Positions 17,546-25,747 of a stretch of DNA of 64,000 bases are shown here, in pieces (positions within the stretch are counted from its first letter, which is position 1; every line of letters starts with the position of its first letter). The stretch is taken from the NCBI GenBank assembly GCA_050953085.1, contig JBMNLX010000003.1, forward strand, positions 246,883-310,882, in the 5' to 3' direction. Under the pieces are notes generated by a model. The model was not told the origin of the DNA. It saw only the letters and a list, made by a program, of their open reading frames with translations, and did not search any database. The translations under genes and the position numbers were made by a program. Origin of the DNA: UBA3946 sp002385755. Its GTDB lineage: Bacteria > Bacillota_I > Bacilli_A > ML615J-28 > CAG-698.

Positions 17546-19849
17546 CTACGCTTCCATCCTTTTTTTGTTAACGCGCATGGTAATAAGCGCAAATACAGCG
17601 ACAAACACAAAAATGACTACCGAATAGGTCGCGGCGAGGGCGTACCGTTTCGAGTTAAAAGCCGTGTTAAAAACATAAGTTATCAATAAGTCGGTTGCGC
17701 CCGGTTGGCCGAGAACGTCGCTCGCCGGACCGCCCTGCGTAAGCATGTAGACGCCGAACTGGTTAAACTGCATAATAAAGCCCATAATCAGCGTCGGGAT
17801 TAAGGCCTTAAACACCAGCGGCAGGGTGATATGAAAAAATATATAAGAGCGCGAGCCGCCGTCGATTCTCGCGGCCTCGTAATATTCCTTGGGGATTGAT
17901 TGTAAAAAACCCGAAGCCACGACCATGTAATAAGGGAAGGAAAACCAAACCATGACGAAGACGGTGGAGACGCGGGCCATAATGCGGTTCGTGAGCCACG
18001 GCACCTTGCCGAGACCGACGAGCGCCAGGAGTCGGTTTATCAGCCCCCCCTCGGTTTCAAGCAATCCCTGCCACATAAGCAGCGTTATTACCGCCGGGAT
18101 AACCCAGGGAAGTATATATATCAGCCGGTATACCCTGGCGACTTTCATGCCCGCGGTTTCCAGAAGCGTCGCGAGAAGAACGCCAAAGATGAAAGATATG
18201 GCGATTACCGAGAACGCGAACACAAAAGTCCATAGCCCCATTCCCAGAAGTCCCTTGACGCCCTCGGTAAATATCTGACGGTAGTTCGCGAAGCCGACCA
18301 AACCGTAATCGCGCAAGTTAACGCCGCTGTAATTGGTAAACGATAAGTAGAAATTATGAAATATCGGGTAAACGTAAAACATGCCCAAAAGAACGAGGAA
18401 GGGAATCATCAACCCCCAGGCGATAACCGTCCGTTTCAGGCTATGCCTTTCCCGCGGGCGCGTCCCTTTCCGTCTTTTCAAAATGATATACGCGGCCGCA
18501 CCGGCGATAACCGCGGCGGATACCAAAACATACGCCCACCAGGGAATGCTAACGTACTCCGCCGTCTCGTTCATAAGCAAGACGTTTCTTCGGATATACT
18601 CCGCCAATTCCGTAAGCTTATACATGGCGTCAACTTCGTTCCCGGCGCTGTCGCCGAAGAAAATCGCGCGAAACGCGGTCGTCGTGACATCCTGGTTATA
18701 CCACAGCGTTCCTTCCGGAATATTGGGAAAAGGCTCGACGTTAAACCCGATTCCGCTAAAATCGCGCAGGATTTCGTCCGATTGGATATAGTCGCTTTCG
18801 ATCACGGAGATATTTGTCGGGTTGCGCTCGCCCGTTTTTCGCTCGTAATTATTCCCCGCCTCAATTAAACGCTGCTGGTTCGCGTCTTCAAGGATAAACG
18901 CCAAAAAATCGCGGGCCGCGGGTAGATTCCGCGTGTATTTATTGATAACGAAACCCTCGACGGTCGTGATCGGTTTGGCGTTATCGGGAAGCGGCGCGAT
19001 GCCGTAATTCACCCCGGCGTTTTGAAAAATTTGCGCCGACCACAAACCGTAGAAAAACATCGCGACCCTGCCCGCCGCGAACTCGGCGATGATATCGCTG
19101 TAGTCTTTTTTGTTCGGGTTATTTAAGACCATTCCTTTGGCCTTAAGTTCTTTGATTTTAGCCACGTAGTCAAGCATTCCCGGGTTATCCAAACCGACGT
19201 CATACGCGTTATAATCGCCGTTGGCATGTCTTCCGTAATAATAACCGCCGTATTCCCGGATCAAGGGGTAGTTAAACCACATATCGGTGGCGTTTAAATA
19301 CAATCCCCTTTGCGTAATATTCCCGTCATCGTCGGCAATCGTTAGCTCCTCCGCTTTTGCGAAAAGATCTTCCCAAGTTTCGGGCAAATCCTCGGTCGCA
19401 ATCAAGTCTTTGTTATAAATAAGCCCGTAGGCGGAGTTTGAGTAACCGACGCCGTAAACCTCGTTGTTGAAAGTAAAGGCCTCAAAAGCGACCGGGCAGA
19501 AACGGCCGCGCATTTCGGCGGAAATTTCCAACGGCTGTAAATAACCCGACTTTACAAGCCCGCCGATATCGGGGGCCTGCATGTAGACGATATCCGGACG
19601 CTCCTCGAGCTCGGCGTTGTTCACCAGGGCCGCGGGCACCGTGAATATCTCCAGCTTTTGATAGACCTTGACCGTGACGCCGGTTTTTTCCTTAAACTCG
19701 GCGGCCAGATCCTCCATGACTTCTTTTTCCCGGGAAATCGCGCCGACCCAAATCCTTATTGTCCCGTCATCGGCCTTGGGCCTGATTATGTTCGCGGAAA
19801 AAACGAACGCGGCGAAAATCATTAACAAGGCAATAATTATTTTTTTCAT
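17546..19849 (-). CDS. MalE-MalF fusion: solute-binding domain plus ABC permease
   Basis: A 767-aa fusion. Residues about 1-25 are a hydrophobic signal-anchor without a lipobox Cys. Residues about 28-430 are an extracellular family-1 solute-binding domain ('IRIWVGAISREKEVMEDLAAEF' region, 'VYGVGYSNSAYGLIYNKD'). A helix at about 437-458 is followed by a basic stretch. Residues about 475-767 are a MalF-type permease with the EAA loop 'EYYEAARIDGGSRSYIFFHITLPL'. The binding protein is thus permanently tethered to its permease, which suits a cell without a periplasm. It abuts malG. Substrate is inferred to be a maltodextrin-like or modified oligosaccharide from the adjacent amylase. Confidence 0.88.
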   Translation of the reverse strand: MKKIIIALLMIFAAFVFSANIIRPKADDGTIRIWVGAISREKEVMEDLAAEFKEKTGVTVKVYQKLEIFTVPAALVNNAELEERPDIVYMQAPDIGGLVKSGYLQPLEISAEMRGRFCPVAFEAFTFNNEVYGVGYSNSAYGLIYNKDLIATEDLPETWEDLFAKAEELTIADDDGNITQRGLYLNATDMWFNYPLIREYGGYYYGRHANGDYNAYDVGLDNPGMLDYVAKIKELKAKGMVLNNPNKKDYSDIIAEFAAGRVAMFFYGLWSAQIFQNAGVNYGIAPLPDNAKPITTVEGFVINKYTRNLPAARDFLAFILEDANQQRLIEAGNNYERKTGERNPTNISVIESDYIQSDEILRDFSGIGFNVEPFPNIPEGTLWYNQDVTTTAFRAIFFGDSAGNEVDAMYKLTELAEYIRRNVLLMNETAEYVSIPWWAYVLVSAAVIAGAAAYIILKRRKGTRPRERHSLKRTVIAWGLMIPFLVLLGMFYVYPIFHNFYLSFTNYSGVNLRDYGLVGFANYRQIFTEGVKGLLGMGLWTFVFAFSVIAISFIFGVLLATLLETAGMKVARVYRLIYILPWVIPAVITLLMWQGLLETEGGLINRLLALVGLGKVPWLTNRIMARVSTVFVMVWFSFPYYMVVASGFLQSIPKEYYEAARIDGGSRSYIFFHITLPLVFKALIPTLIMGFIMQFNQFGVYMLTQGGPASDVLGQPGATDLLITYVFNTAFNSKRYALAATYSVVIFVFVAVFALITMRVNKKRMEA

Positions 19850-19873
19850 TTCTCACTCTTTCCCAAAAAATTA

Positions 19874-20950
19874 TCAAACGATGCGGTTAAACTTCTCCGC
19901 GAGTCTGGCCGCTTCTTCCACGTCGCCAACCGGCAAGGCGATCGAGAAATTGCCTTTTTTCAGTTTATCGATATTATTCTCGATTTCGGAGAAATCCTCG
20001 CAATCGATCGCCAGGCAAACCCCCGCGGCGTCCTCAATCAAACTGTCAAGATGATCGATTGGCCGGGGAGCGTTTGGATCGGTTGCGAGCCATAGATTGG
20101 CGACGTTGTTCAAACCGCATATTTCTTTAACGAGATACATCGCCCGCGAATGAGAGTGCATATGCCCGACGCCGAAATGGTCGATTACCTTTTGCGTGTG
20201 AGGCCGGCAAAACTCGTTATAGAGTTCCCCCGAAATCATGCAGGCGATATCTTCCGACATATTGATCACATCTTTCGCGTAGAAAAGCCCGTACGGAGCG
20301 TCTTTTAAGTATTTCTCCGCCAAGTCGTAAATATCCCCGGCAAACTTAATCGTCGCGTCGGCGCAAAAATCGAGCAACTCGTGCAGCGCGTCGGGGTCAT
20401 CGTAAAAATCGTAATAAATCGCCTCCCCCCTTAAAGCGTGCGCCAGGTCAAGCGGCGAGAAAAAGCCGCGCATGAACGGGATGCCGCTTTCCGCCGATAT
20501 CTTTAACATTTCCTCGCATATTTGTAAGAATTTCTTATACCATTTTGCGGTGCCAAGCGGCGGGAGTCGTTTCCAATCGCCGATCTCCTTTAGAATCGGG
20601 CGCGACCAACTCGTGTTCTTTCGAAAATCAATCTCCCCGCCAACGAAAGCCGAGTAATCGCCGATCCCGAGCGCCGGGGAAATTGTCGGAAGCATGTTGT
20701 CGTCAACAATCCGCCGCGCCCGGAATGAGTTTTCCAACATCGCGCATAATTCGACTGCGTATTCCTTAATTCCGTCTTCAAAATTATATTTTTCTAAATC
20801 AAGCTTGTCGTAAAAATCAACGTCGGTTGGCGGCAGGGCGCGAAACGTCACGTTCCCGCCTTTCCGGTCTAAAGCGTCGCGGTAAAGTTTTTCGAGCATG
20901 GCGACGGTTTTTTCAAGATCCGGTTTGTACCACGACAGTTCTTTAAACAT
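19874..20950 (-). CDS. UroD-superfamily protein (copy 3, divergent metal site)
   Basis: A 358-aa UroD-like protein. Where copies 1 and 2 have His-x-Cys, this one reads 'GHMHSHSRA' (His263, His265, His267) and there is no C-terminal Cys ligand. The N-terminal and barrel segments ('FMRGFFSPLDLAHALRGE', 'YDDPDALHELLDFCADA') are family-like. A methyl-transfer or substrate-binding role is plausible from its position: its start overlaps the corrinoid-protein gene by 8 bp, so translation is probably coupled. It precedes the MalE-MalF gene by 24 bp. The family assignment is good, the precise activity unknown. Confidence 0.72.
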   Translation of the reverse strand: MFKELSWYKPDLEKTVAMLEKLYRDALDRKGGNVTFRALPPTDVDFYDKLDLEKYNFEDGIKEYAVELCAMLENSFRARRIVDDNMLPTISPALGIGDYSAFVGGEIDFRKNTSWSRPILKEIGDWKRLPPLGTAKWYKKFLQICEEMLKISAESGIPFMRGFFSPLDLAHALRGEAIYYDFYDDPDALHELLDFCADATIKFAGDIYDLAEKYLKDAPYGLFYAKDVINMSEDIACMISGELYNEFCRPHTQKVIDHFGVGHMHSHSRAMYLVKEICGLNNVANLWLATDPNAPRPIDHLDSLIEDAAGVCLAIDCEDFSEIENNIDKLKKGNFSIALPVGDVEEAARLAEKFNRIV

Positions 20951-21593
20951 TGCCTTCGACCTGTCCGGTAAGAATTTTCACGGCCGTCTCCGCGGCGCTG
21001 GCGGCGTCGGGGCTGTAAGCGTCGGCGCCGATCTCCCTGGCGAAGGCCTCCGTCACCGGGGCGCCGCCGACCATGATCTTCACCTTGTCCCGCAAACGGG
21101 CCCGCTCAATATCCGCGATAATTTCTTTCTGAGCGATCATCGTCGTCGTAAGAAGCGCCGAAAGACAGAGCAAATCGGGCTCATGCTCTTTGATCGCGGC
21201 GATAATCGTGTCGGAATCCACGTCGACGCCCAAATCAAGACAATCGATCGCCTGGCCCTCGAGCATCATCTTAACAAGGTTTTTGCCGATATCGTGAAGA
21301 TCGCCTTTCACCGTGCAAATAATCGCTTTCCCGATCGGCTTCACGCCCGACTGCGTCAGAACGGGGCGCAAAATCTCAAGACCGGCGTTCATCGCCCGGG
21401 CCGCCACAAGCACCTCGGGGACGAAAACTTCGTTGTTTTTAAACTTACCGCCGATTACGTTCATTCCCTGGATAAGTCCGGAATTGAGGATCTCCCGCGG
21501 CGACAACCCGGCATCAAGCGCATCTTGAACAAGCGTCCGCACGTCTTTCGCTTTGCCTTTCTGTAACGATAAAGAAATATTCTCCAAAATCAT
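20943..21593 (-). CDS. Corrinoid (B12-binding) methyltransferase protein, MtbC/MtmC-like
   Basis: A 216-aa two-domain methyl carrier. Residues about 1-85 form the helical cap ('VQDALDAGLSPREILNSGL', 'VPEVLVAARAM'). Residues about 88-210 form a Rossmann-type B12 domain with the DxHxxG motif in 'KGDLHDIGKN' (Asp98, His100, Gly103), where His is the lower cobalt ligand, and 'MVGGAPV' near the end. It carries the methyl group on Co between a demethylase and an acceptor methyltransferase. It is the first gene of the operon, with SD GAGGTGATATT before its ATG. RACo encoded just upstream would reactivate its Co(II) state. Confidence 0.93.
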   Translation of the reverse strand: MILENISLSLQKGKAKDVRTLVQDALDAGLSPREILNSGLIQGMNVIGGKFKNNEVFVPEVLVAARAMNAGLEILRPVLTQSGVKPIGKAIICTVKGDLHDIGKNLVKMMLEGQAIDCLDLGVDVDSDTIIAAIKEHEPDLLCLSALLTTTMIAQKEIIADIERARLRDKVKIMVGGAPVTEAFAREIGADAYSPDAASAAETAVKILTGQVEGNV

Positions 21594-21621
21594 AATATCA
21601 CCTCAATTTTCTTACATTTAT

Positions 21622-21643
21622 AGTATACATGAAACCGTTTGTA
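21622..21643 (-). promoter_or_regulatory. Operon promoter -10 with overlapping CcpA/LacI-type operator
   Basis: TATACT (complement 21622-21627) is a good -10 located 29 bp before the corrinoid gene start. Directly upstream, 21629-21643 reads ATGAAACCGTTTGTA, which matches the cre consensus WTGNAANCGNWNNCW at all but one position and is near-palindromic. Bound there, a repressor would block RNA polymerase. Catabolite or sugar-responsive repression of the operon is inferred. The -35 is poorly conserved. Confidence 0.6.
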
Positions 21644-21691
21644 TTTTTCATTAAATATCTTGCGATAAAGTAGTAATATATTGTTATTTAA

Positions 21692-21719
21692 GAAAAAAAA
21701 AACAGGTTTTTCCCCGTTT
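21692..21719 (-). terminator. Intrinsic terminator after the PocR regulator gene
   Basis: On the minus strand AAACGGG / CCTGTTT (complement of 21713-21719 and 21700-21706) with a 6-nt loop, followed by a long T-run. It separates the RACo-regulator unit from the corrinoid operon. Confidence 0.8.
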
Positions 21720-21724
21720 CTTCC

Positions 21725-23029
21725 TCAGTTGTAGATTTTCATATAGCTCGTGGGCGTGACGCCGTAATATTTTTTAAATATTTTCGTAAAGTAGCTTGCG
21801 TCGCTCACGCCGACCGCCTCGGCGATTTCCTGGACCGTCTTGCTCGTTGTTTTCATCAGCGCGAGGCTCTGTTCCATCCTGATTTTATTCACGTAATCGG
21901 AAAATGTCATATTGAGCTCTTCCCTGAACAGGTGGCTTAAGTAGTAGTTGCTTACGAATACATTCCTCGCGACCGTCTCCAGGCTCAAATCCTTATGATA
22001 ATTATCCTTAATGTAATTGATAGCGTTAATCAAATGCTGATTGGTCTGCTTCTGCTCGCGGTTCTCGTAGATGACGTTCATGATTTTTTCCATGATTTCC
22101 GAAGTGAAATGACACAATTCCTCGAAAGTAATTTTCTCGGTAAGAATCTTCGTGTATTCGGTAATAATCTTGGACATCTCGAGTAACGGCGCGCCGCCGT
22201 CAACGCCGGCGCGGATAAGAATCGCGCTTAACTCGAATAACTTGGCCTTAATAATGTCCTCGTTTCCGGAGGAATAAGCGAAGATCTCACAAAGCAAATC
22301 GTTTAGGATCCGCTTGGCGTTATTCATATTGGCGGTCTGGATTGAGACGATTAATTCCCGCTCCATCTCGACCGGGAACCTTCGCAATTTCGCTTTCCGT
22401 TCGATGGCTTCCAAACTGGCCTTGTTTTGTTTCTTATCCTGCAATAATTCCGAGATTTCCTTTTGTTGTTTCGAGATTTTCAACCGTTGAGCAAGGAATT
22501 TGCTCTCCTCCCGGCACATGTAATCAACGATAAAACTGAGCATTTCCGCGGCGCTCGTCATGCTCTCGCACGACAGTTGCTTGACGTCCTCCAAAAACTT
22601 TTGCATGTTCTTTTCGTTGATCTCCATTTTAATCGCCCAGTTCTCGAGTTCCTCAAGCGAAAGATCGTCGGCGTCCCAAAGCAGGACCGGCCCGCAGGAA
22701 ATATTGCCGATAAGTTTTTCCTCGAACAAAATCGGCGCCGAGCATTTTATCATACAGCCGCATTTAAAGATATAAGGCTCTCCCAATTCGGCCGCTTTCC
22801 GACCGGAATAAGCCAAGTTCTGAAAGCAGGCCGACGCTTTGCCGGTTTTTTTCATGTACTCGCAAATATTATTCTCCGGAGATAGGCGGTTACAAATCAG
22901 TTCCTTGCCTTCGACATCGTGCAAAGATACGTCAATGCCGGTAAGAATGGAAAAGTGTTTGAACAGCTTTGTTAACTCGTTAAAATCAAGGACTTCTTCT
23001 AATTTCTTATCAGATATCTTAACGACCAT
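21725..23029 (-). CDS. AraC-family regulator with PocR sensor domain
   Basis: A 434-aa regulator. Residues about 8-170 are a PocR ligand domain ('LFKHFSILTGIDVSLHDVEG', then clustered Cys in 'CEYMKKTGKASACFQNLA' and 'FKCGCMIKCSAPI'). A coiled coil follows (about 175-205), then a helical region. Residues about 330-432 are an AraC double HTH ('LSLETVARNVFVSNYYLSHL', 'VQEIAEAVGVSDASYFTKIF'). PocR domains sense small organic molecules in propanediol and methyl-compound regulons. The start ATG 23029 has AAAGGAGGT 6 nt upstream; the longer reading is an extension into the RACo gene. Its position 19 bp after RACo and just before the corrinoid operon makes it the likely activator of that operon. Confidence 0.85.
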   Translation of the reverse strand: MVVKISDKKLEEVLDFNELTKLFKHFSILTGIDVSLHDVEGKELICNRLSPENNICEYMKKTGKASACFQNLAYSGRKAAELGEPYIFKCGCMIKCSAPILFEEKLIGNISCGPVLLWDADDLSLEELENWAIKMEINEKNMQKFLEDVKQLSCESMTSAAEMLSFIVDYMCREESKFLAQRLKISKQQKEISELLQDKKQNKASLEAIERKAKLRRFPVEMERELIVSIQTANMNNAKRILNDLLCEIFAYSSGNEDIIKAKLFELSAILIRAGVDGGAPLLEMSKIITEYTKILTEKITFEELCHFTSEIMEKIMNVIYENREQKQTNQHLINAINYIKDNYHKDLSLETVARNVFVSNYYLSHLFREELNMTFSDYVNKIRMEQSLALMKTTSKTVQEIAEAVGVSDASYFTKIFKKYYGVTPTSYMKIYN

Positions 23030-23048
23030 CCGATACCTCCTTTTCCTG

Positions 23049-25043
23049 CTAAAATGACATATGCTCGATGAATAATTGACTAAAGCGGGGATTATGGGCC
23101 AGTTCCACAATCTTAACCTCGCGCGCAATCGCGTCGCATCGCTCGCGGTAAGCGCCGTTAAGCAGTGCCATTCGCGCGCCGCGGCCGCTCGCGTTGCCGA
23201 GGGCGGTGATTTTCCCGACGCTCTCTTCAGGCAAAAGCCCGATGGCGACGGCGCTCTTTGGGTTTAAGTAAAAACCGAAACCGCCGGCGAGATAAATACG
23301 CTCGATATCCTTCAGGTTTACCCCGGCCGCTTCCGTCAAAACCCGGATACCCGCAGCCACGGCGCTTTTCGCCAGTTGGAATTCCCGGATGTCCTTTTGC
23401 GTTAAATAAATGTCGGATGTGATATAGAATCGGCCGTTGCGGAAATTGGCGGCAAGGGGGCTTTTCGCGTCGAAACAGAAGGTGCCGGCCTCGTCAATCA
23501 AACCTTCTTTAATCAATATCGCGATTAAATCGACCAACCCGCTCCCGCATATCCCAATCGCGCTTTTGTTACCGACGGTTTCCGTGATTAATTTTCCCTT
23601 CTTCAGGTTCGCTTTGGCGATGGCGCCGGCTATCCCTCCCGTTCCGCACTCGATTCGCGCGCCTTCAAACGCCGGTCCGGCGGCGACGGACGCCCCGTAG
23701 TATCCGCGCGGGGACTTGATAACTATCTCGCCGTTGGTCCCGAGATCAACCAGGAGGGCGGTTTCCCGCTCCGCCGCGAGATTGCAGGCAAGCATGCCGG
23801 CAACGATATCGCCGCCGAGATACGGACCGATTGCCGGAAGCAATATAACCGTCCCCGCGTTTATCCCGACTTCTTCCCCGGGCGTTTCCCTGCGTTCAAG
23901 GAATACCGGCGTAAAAGGCGCGACGCCGAGCGGCGACGGGTTAACGTTAGCGAGAATATGAAGCATCGCCGTGTTGGCGGCGATAACGACTTCCGCCACG
24001 TTGGCTATCCCATGGTCGGCTTTAAACCAATCGATGATTTCGTTAATTTGCTTTATGGCCGTTTCGTGAAGCGCCGGAAGATGGCCTTCGGCGCATTTTT
24101 TTATCCGCGAGACAACGTCGCTCCCGAACATGGCCTGCGCGTTTAACGCGGACGCGCCGGCGACGGTCGCCCCGTCTTCAAGTTTATGCAAATACGCGGC
24201 GATTGTCGTCGTCCCAAAATCAATGGCGACGCCATACCCGCTTTTCTTTTCGACAGGAAAGCGCGTTTCCCAATCATCCGGGGTAGCATGATATTCCCCC
24301 GTCGAGAGTTCCACCGTCATTTCTCCGGTTACCCTCGTTTGACAGGCGAGCGCGGTTTTTCCTTCCGCCTTGACCTTGCACTTTTTACACACGCCCGCGC
24401 CGCCGCAATCCGCAGCAAGATAAAAACCCTTATTCCTCAGCGCGGCGAGTAAATTTGCGCCGCCCGCGACGGTTACTTCCGTCGCCTTCCCGCCGGATAT
24501 AACCTTTAACTTATAATCGGGGTTATAAAACACAGCCGCGAAATAAGTTACGGTGTTCGGCCCGTTATAATATTTCATACCGGTCTCCGTCGCCAATTCC
24601 GCGACGTCGACGCCGACCGCTTCCAGGGAAGGGCAGGCAATCTCGGGATGGCGGCAGGGGGAAGACGGATACGAGCATTCCCGGCAAATCGAACATGAAC
24701 CCGCCCCGAGAATCGCAAAGTCACAATCCTTTAGACCGCGCCTGATCTCTACAATCAGAGCTTCCATCTCCTTACGGCCGCGTTCCATCCCTTCCGCGTC
24801 AAAGGGGTCGTCCAAAAAAACAATCTTGGAAAAGACAAAAGCGCGCTCGTATTTTTTATATTTATCGACCAAAGCGCGTTGGTCGGCGAGCGCCGGCGGG
24901 CACATCCAATTGCGGTTATAACGCCCGCAGCGATTGGTTTCGCACCCCTTGAGCAACTCTTCGTTAAATACAATCTTCTTGACGGGTATCTCGCCAACGG
25001 CGTCGACCTTTCCTTTAAGCATTTCCTTTAAAATATTTATCAA
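23049..25043 (-). CDS. DUF2284 - [2Fe-2S] ferredoxin - RACo fusion (reductive activator of corrinoid proteins)
   Basis: A 664-aa three-part protein. Residues about 1-165 are DUF2284, a Cys-rich metal-binding domain (Cys34, 39, 48, 117, 120, 123, 130, 137; 'NRNWMCPP', 'CSICRECSYPSSPCRHP'). Residues about 180-250 are a plant-type ferredoxin with Cys213, 219, 222 and 234. Residues about 268-664 are the ASKHA/DUF4445 RACo domain ('GVAIDFGTTT', 'LVDLGTNGEIV', 'CGTGGIAGAI', 'YLAGGFG'). RACo uses ATP and low-potential electrons to restore Co(I) in corrinoid proteins; DUF2284 probably supplies electrons. The start is TTG 25043 behind GAGGT. The gene is preceded by a long leader and heads a two-gene unit with the PocR regulator. 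Confidence 0.88.
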   Translation of the reverse strand: MINILKEMLKGKVDAVGEIPVKKIVFNEELLKGCETNRCGRYNRNWMCPPALADQRALVDKYKKYERAFVFSKIVFLDDPFDAEGMERGRKEMEALIVEIRRGLKDCDFAILGAGSCSICRECSYPSSPCRHPEIACPSLEAVGVDVAELATETGMKYYNGPNTVTYFAAVFYNPDYKLKVISGGKATEVTVAGGANLLAALRNKGFYLAADCGGAGVCKKCKVKAEGKTALACQTRVTGEMTVELSTGEYHATPDDWETRFPVEKKSGYGVAIDFGTTTIAAYLHKLEDGATVAGASALNAQAMFGSDVVSRIKKCAEGHLPALHETAIKQINEIIDWFKADHGIANVAEVVIAANTAMLHILANVNPSPLGVAPFTPVFLERRETPGEEVGINAGTVILLPAIGPYLGGDIVAGMLACNLAAERETALLVDLGTNGEIVIKSPRGYYGASVAAGPAFEGARIECGTGGIAGAIAKANLKKGKLITETVGNKSAIGICGSGLVDLIAILIKEGLIDEAGTFCFDAKSPLAANFRNGRFYITSDIYLTQKDIREFQLAKSAVAAGIRVLTEAAGVNLKDIERIYLAGGFGFYLNPKSAVAIGLLPEESVGKITALGNASGRGARMALLNGAYRERCDAIAREVKIVELAHNPRFSQLFIEHMSF

Positions 25044-25046
25044 CTC

Positions 25047-25187
25047 ATACCTCGCGTTTACTATCTTAATACAACCAGAAAAAGCCGTAGCCTTTCCCCC
25101 GGCGGGTTTATTGCTTTGTTTTAATCAAGTTTTTTAGATTAGGAACGCTATCCTTAATCACCATACGATTAGACGTCTTTCAGGTTC
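25047..25187 (-). promoter_or_regulatory. About 135-nt leader of the RACo gene, candidate cis-regulatory RNA
   Basis: Between the promoter and TTG 25043 the minus strand carries a hairpin (GATTAAGGA/TCCTAATC, near 25137-25158) and a block around 25085-25105 with CCGCCGGGGG and AAAGGCTACGGC. Both parts recur, mutated, beside the relic RACo fragment at 25480-25690, suggesting that the leader was under constraint. No B12 box or other known riboswitch core was recognised. Confidence 0.4.
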
Positions 25188-25216
25188 AGTATATCAAATT
25201 ATCGGTAAAAAGTAAA
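25188..25216 (-). promoter_or_regulatory. Predicted promoter of the RACo-PocR unit
   Basis: TTTACT (complement 25211-25216), 17-bp spacer, TATACT (complement 25188-25193). Confidence 0.6.
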
Positions 25217-25479
25217 GAGACTGTATATGGTAATAAAATTGAGCCAAAAAAGTCAAAAAGTTTTTTACAATACCTCATCAATTATTGAACGAAAAACAGC
25301 GTTTAAATTTTGATTGGCTCACTAATAAATGAGAACGGCGATTCCAATGATCATCCCTTTTTAAAAATGTGTTCGATAGATAAAGTCCTCGAAATTTACA
25401 AACAAAACGTTTATGATAAGGATGATTGAAATTCAATATGCCGATAATTGGTAAAATATATAAAATAATATAAATCGTT

Positions 25480-25690
25480 GTCCTTCAGCGCGTCGAGTAA
25501 ATTCCGCCGTCTGTCATGGTTCCTTTCGTAACCTTAACGCCGTGTATAACCTTTAAATTATGAAAAAAGCGAAACCTTTTCTCAGCGGATTTATTACATA
25601 GTAATAATCAATTATCCAGATTTGGAACTATATCCTTAAATTTCGTATTTTAATGCCGTCTCTTAGATTCTGTACATCAGATATTTTATA
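25480..25690 (-). pseudogene. Relic of a duplicated RACo gene 5' region and leader
   Basis: The minus strand at about 25480-25565 reads 'KVIHGVKVTKGTMTDGG', then after a frameshift 'LLDALKDN', which aligns with 'KVISGGKATEVTVAGG' and 'LLAALRNKG' of the intact RACo protein (residues about 180-206). At DNA level 25490-25555 aligns well with 24437-24510. Further upstream, 25560-25690 aligns with the intact gene's leader and -10 region (25090-25195). The first about 178 codons are missing, so this is a deleted, decayed paralogue. The rest of 25217-25479 and 25691-25747 shows no gene. Confidence 0.65.
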
Positions 25691-25747
25691 TTCCGCGGGT
25701 TCTTCATGACTAATTTCGTCAATAAATAATTTTTTACGGTTATGAAC

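Noticed and set aside
11290..20950. Heme-pathway uroporphyrinogen decarboxylase (HemE)
   Set aside because: Zn-type H-x-C motifs, operon with a corrinoid protein, and lack of HemE substrate-binding residues point to methyltransferase relatives; no other heme genes are present.
25047..25187. Cobalamin riboswitch ahead of the RACo gene
   Set aside because: The B12 box and the rest of the cobalamin core were not found; only an unassigned structured leader can be claimed.
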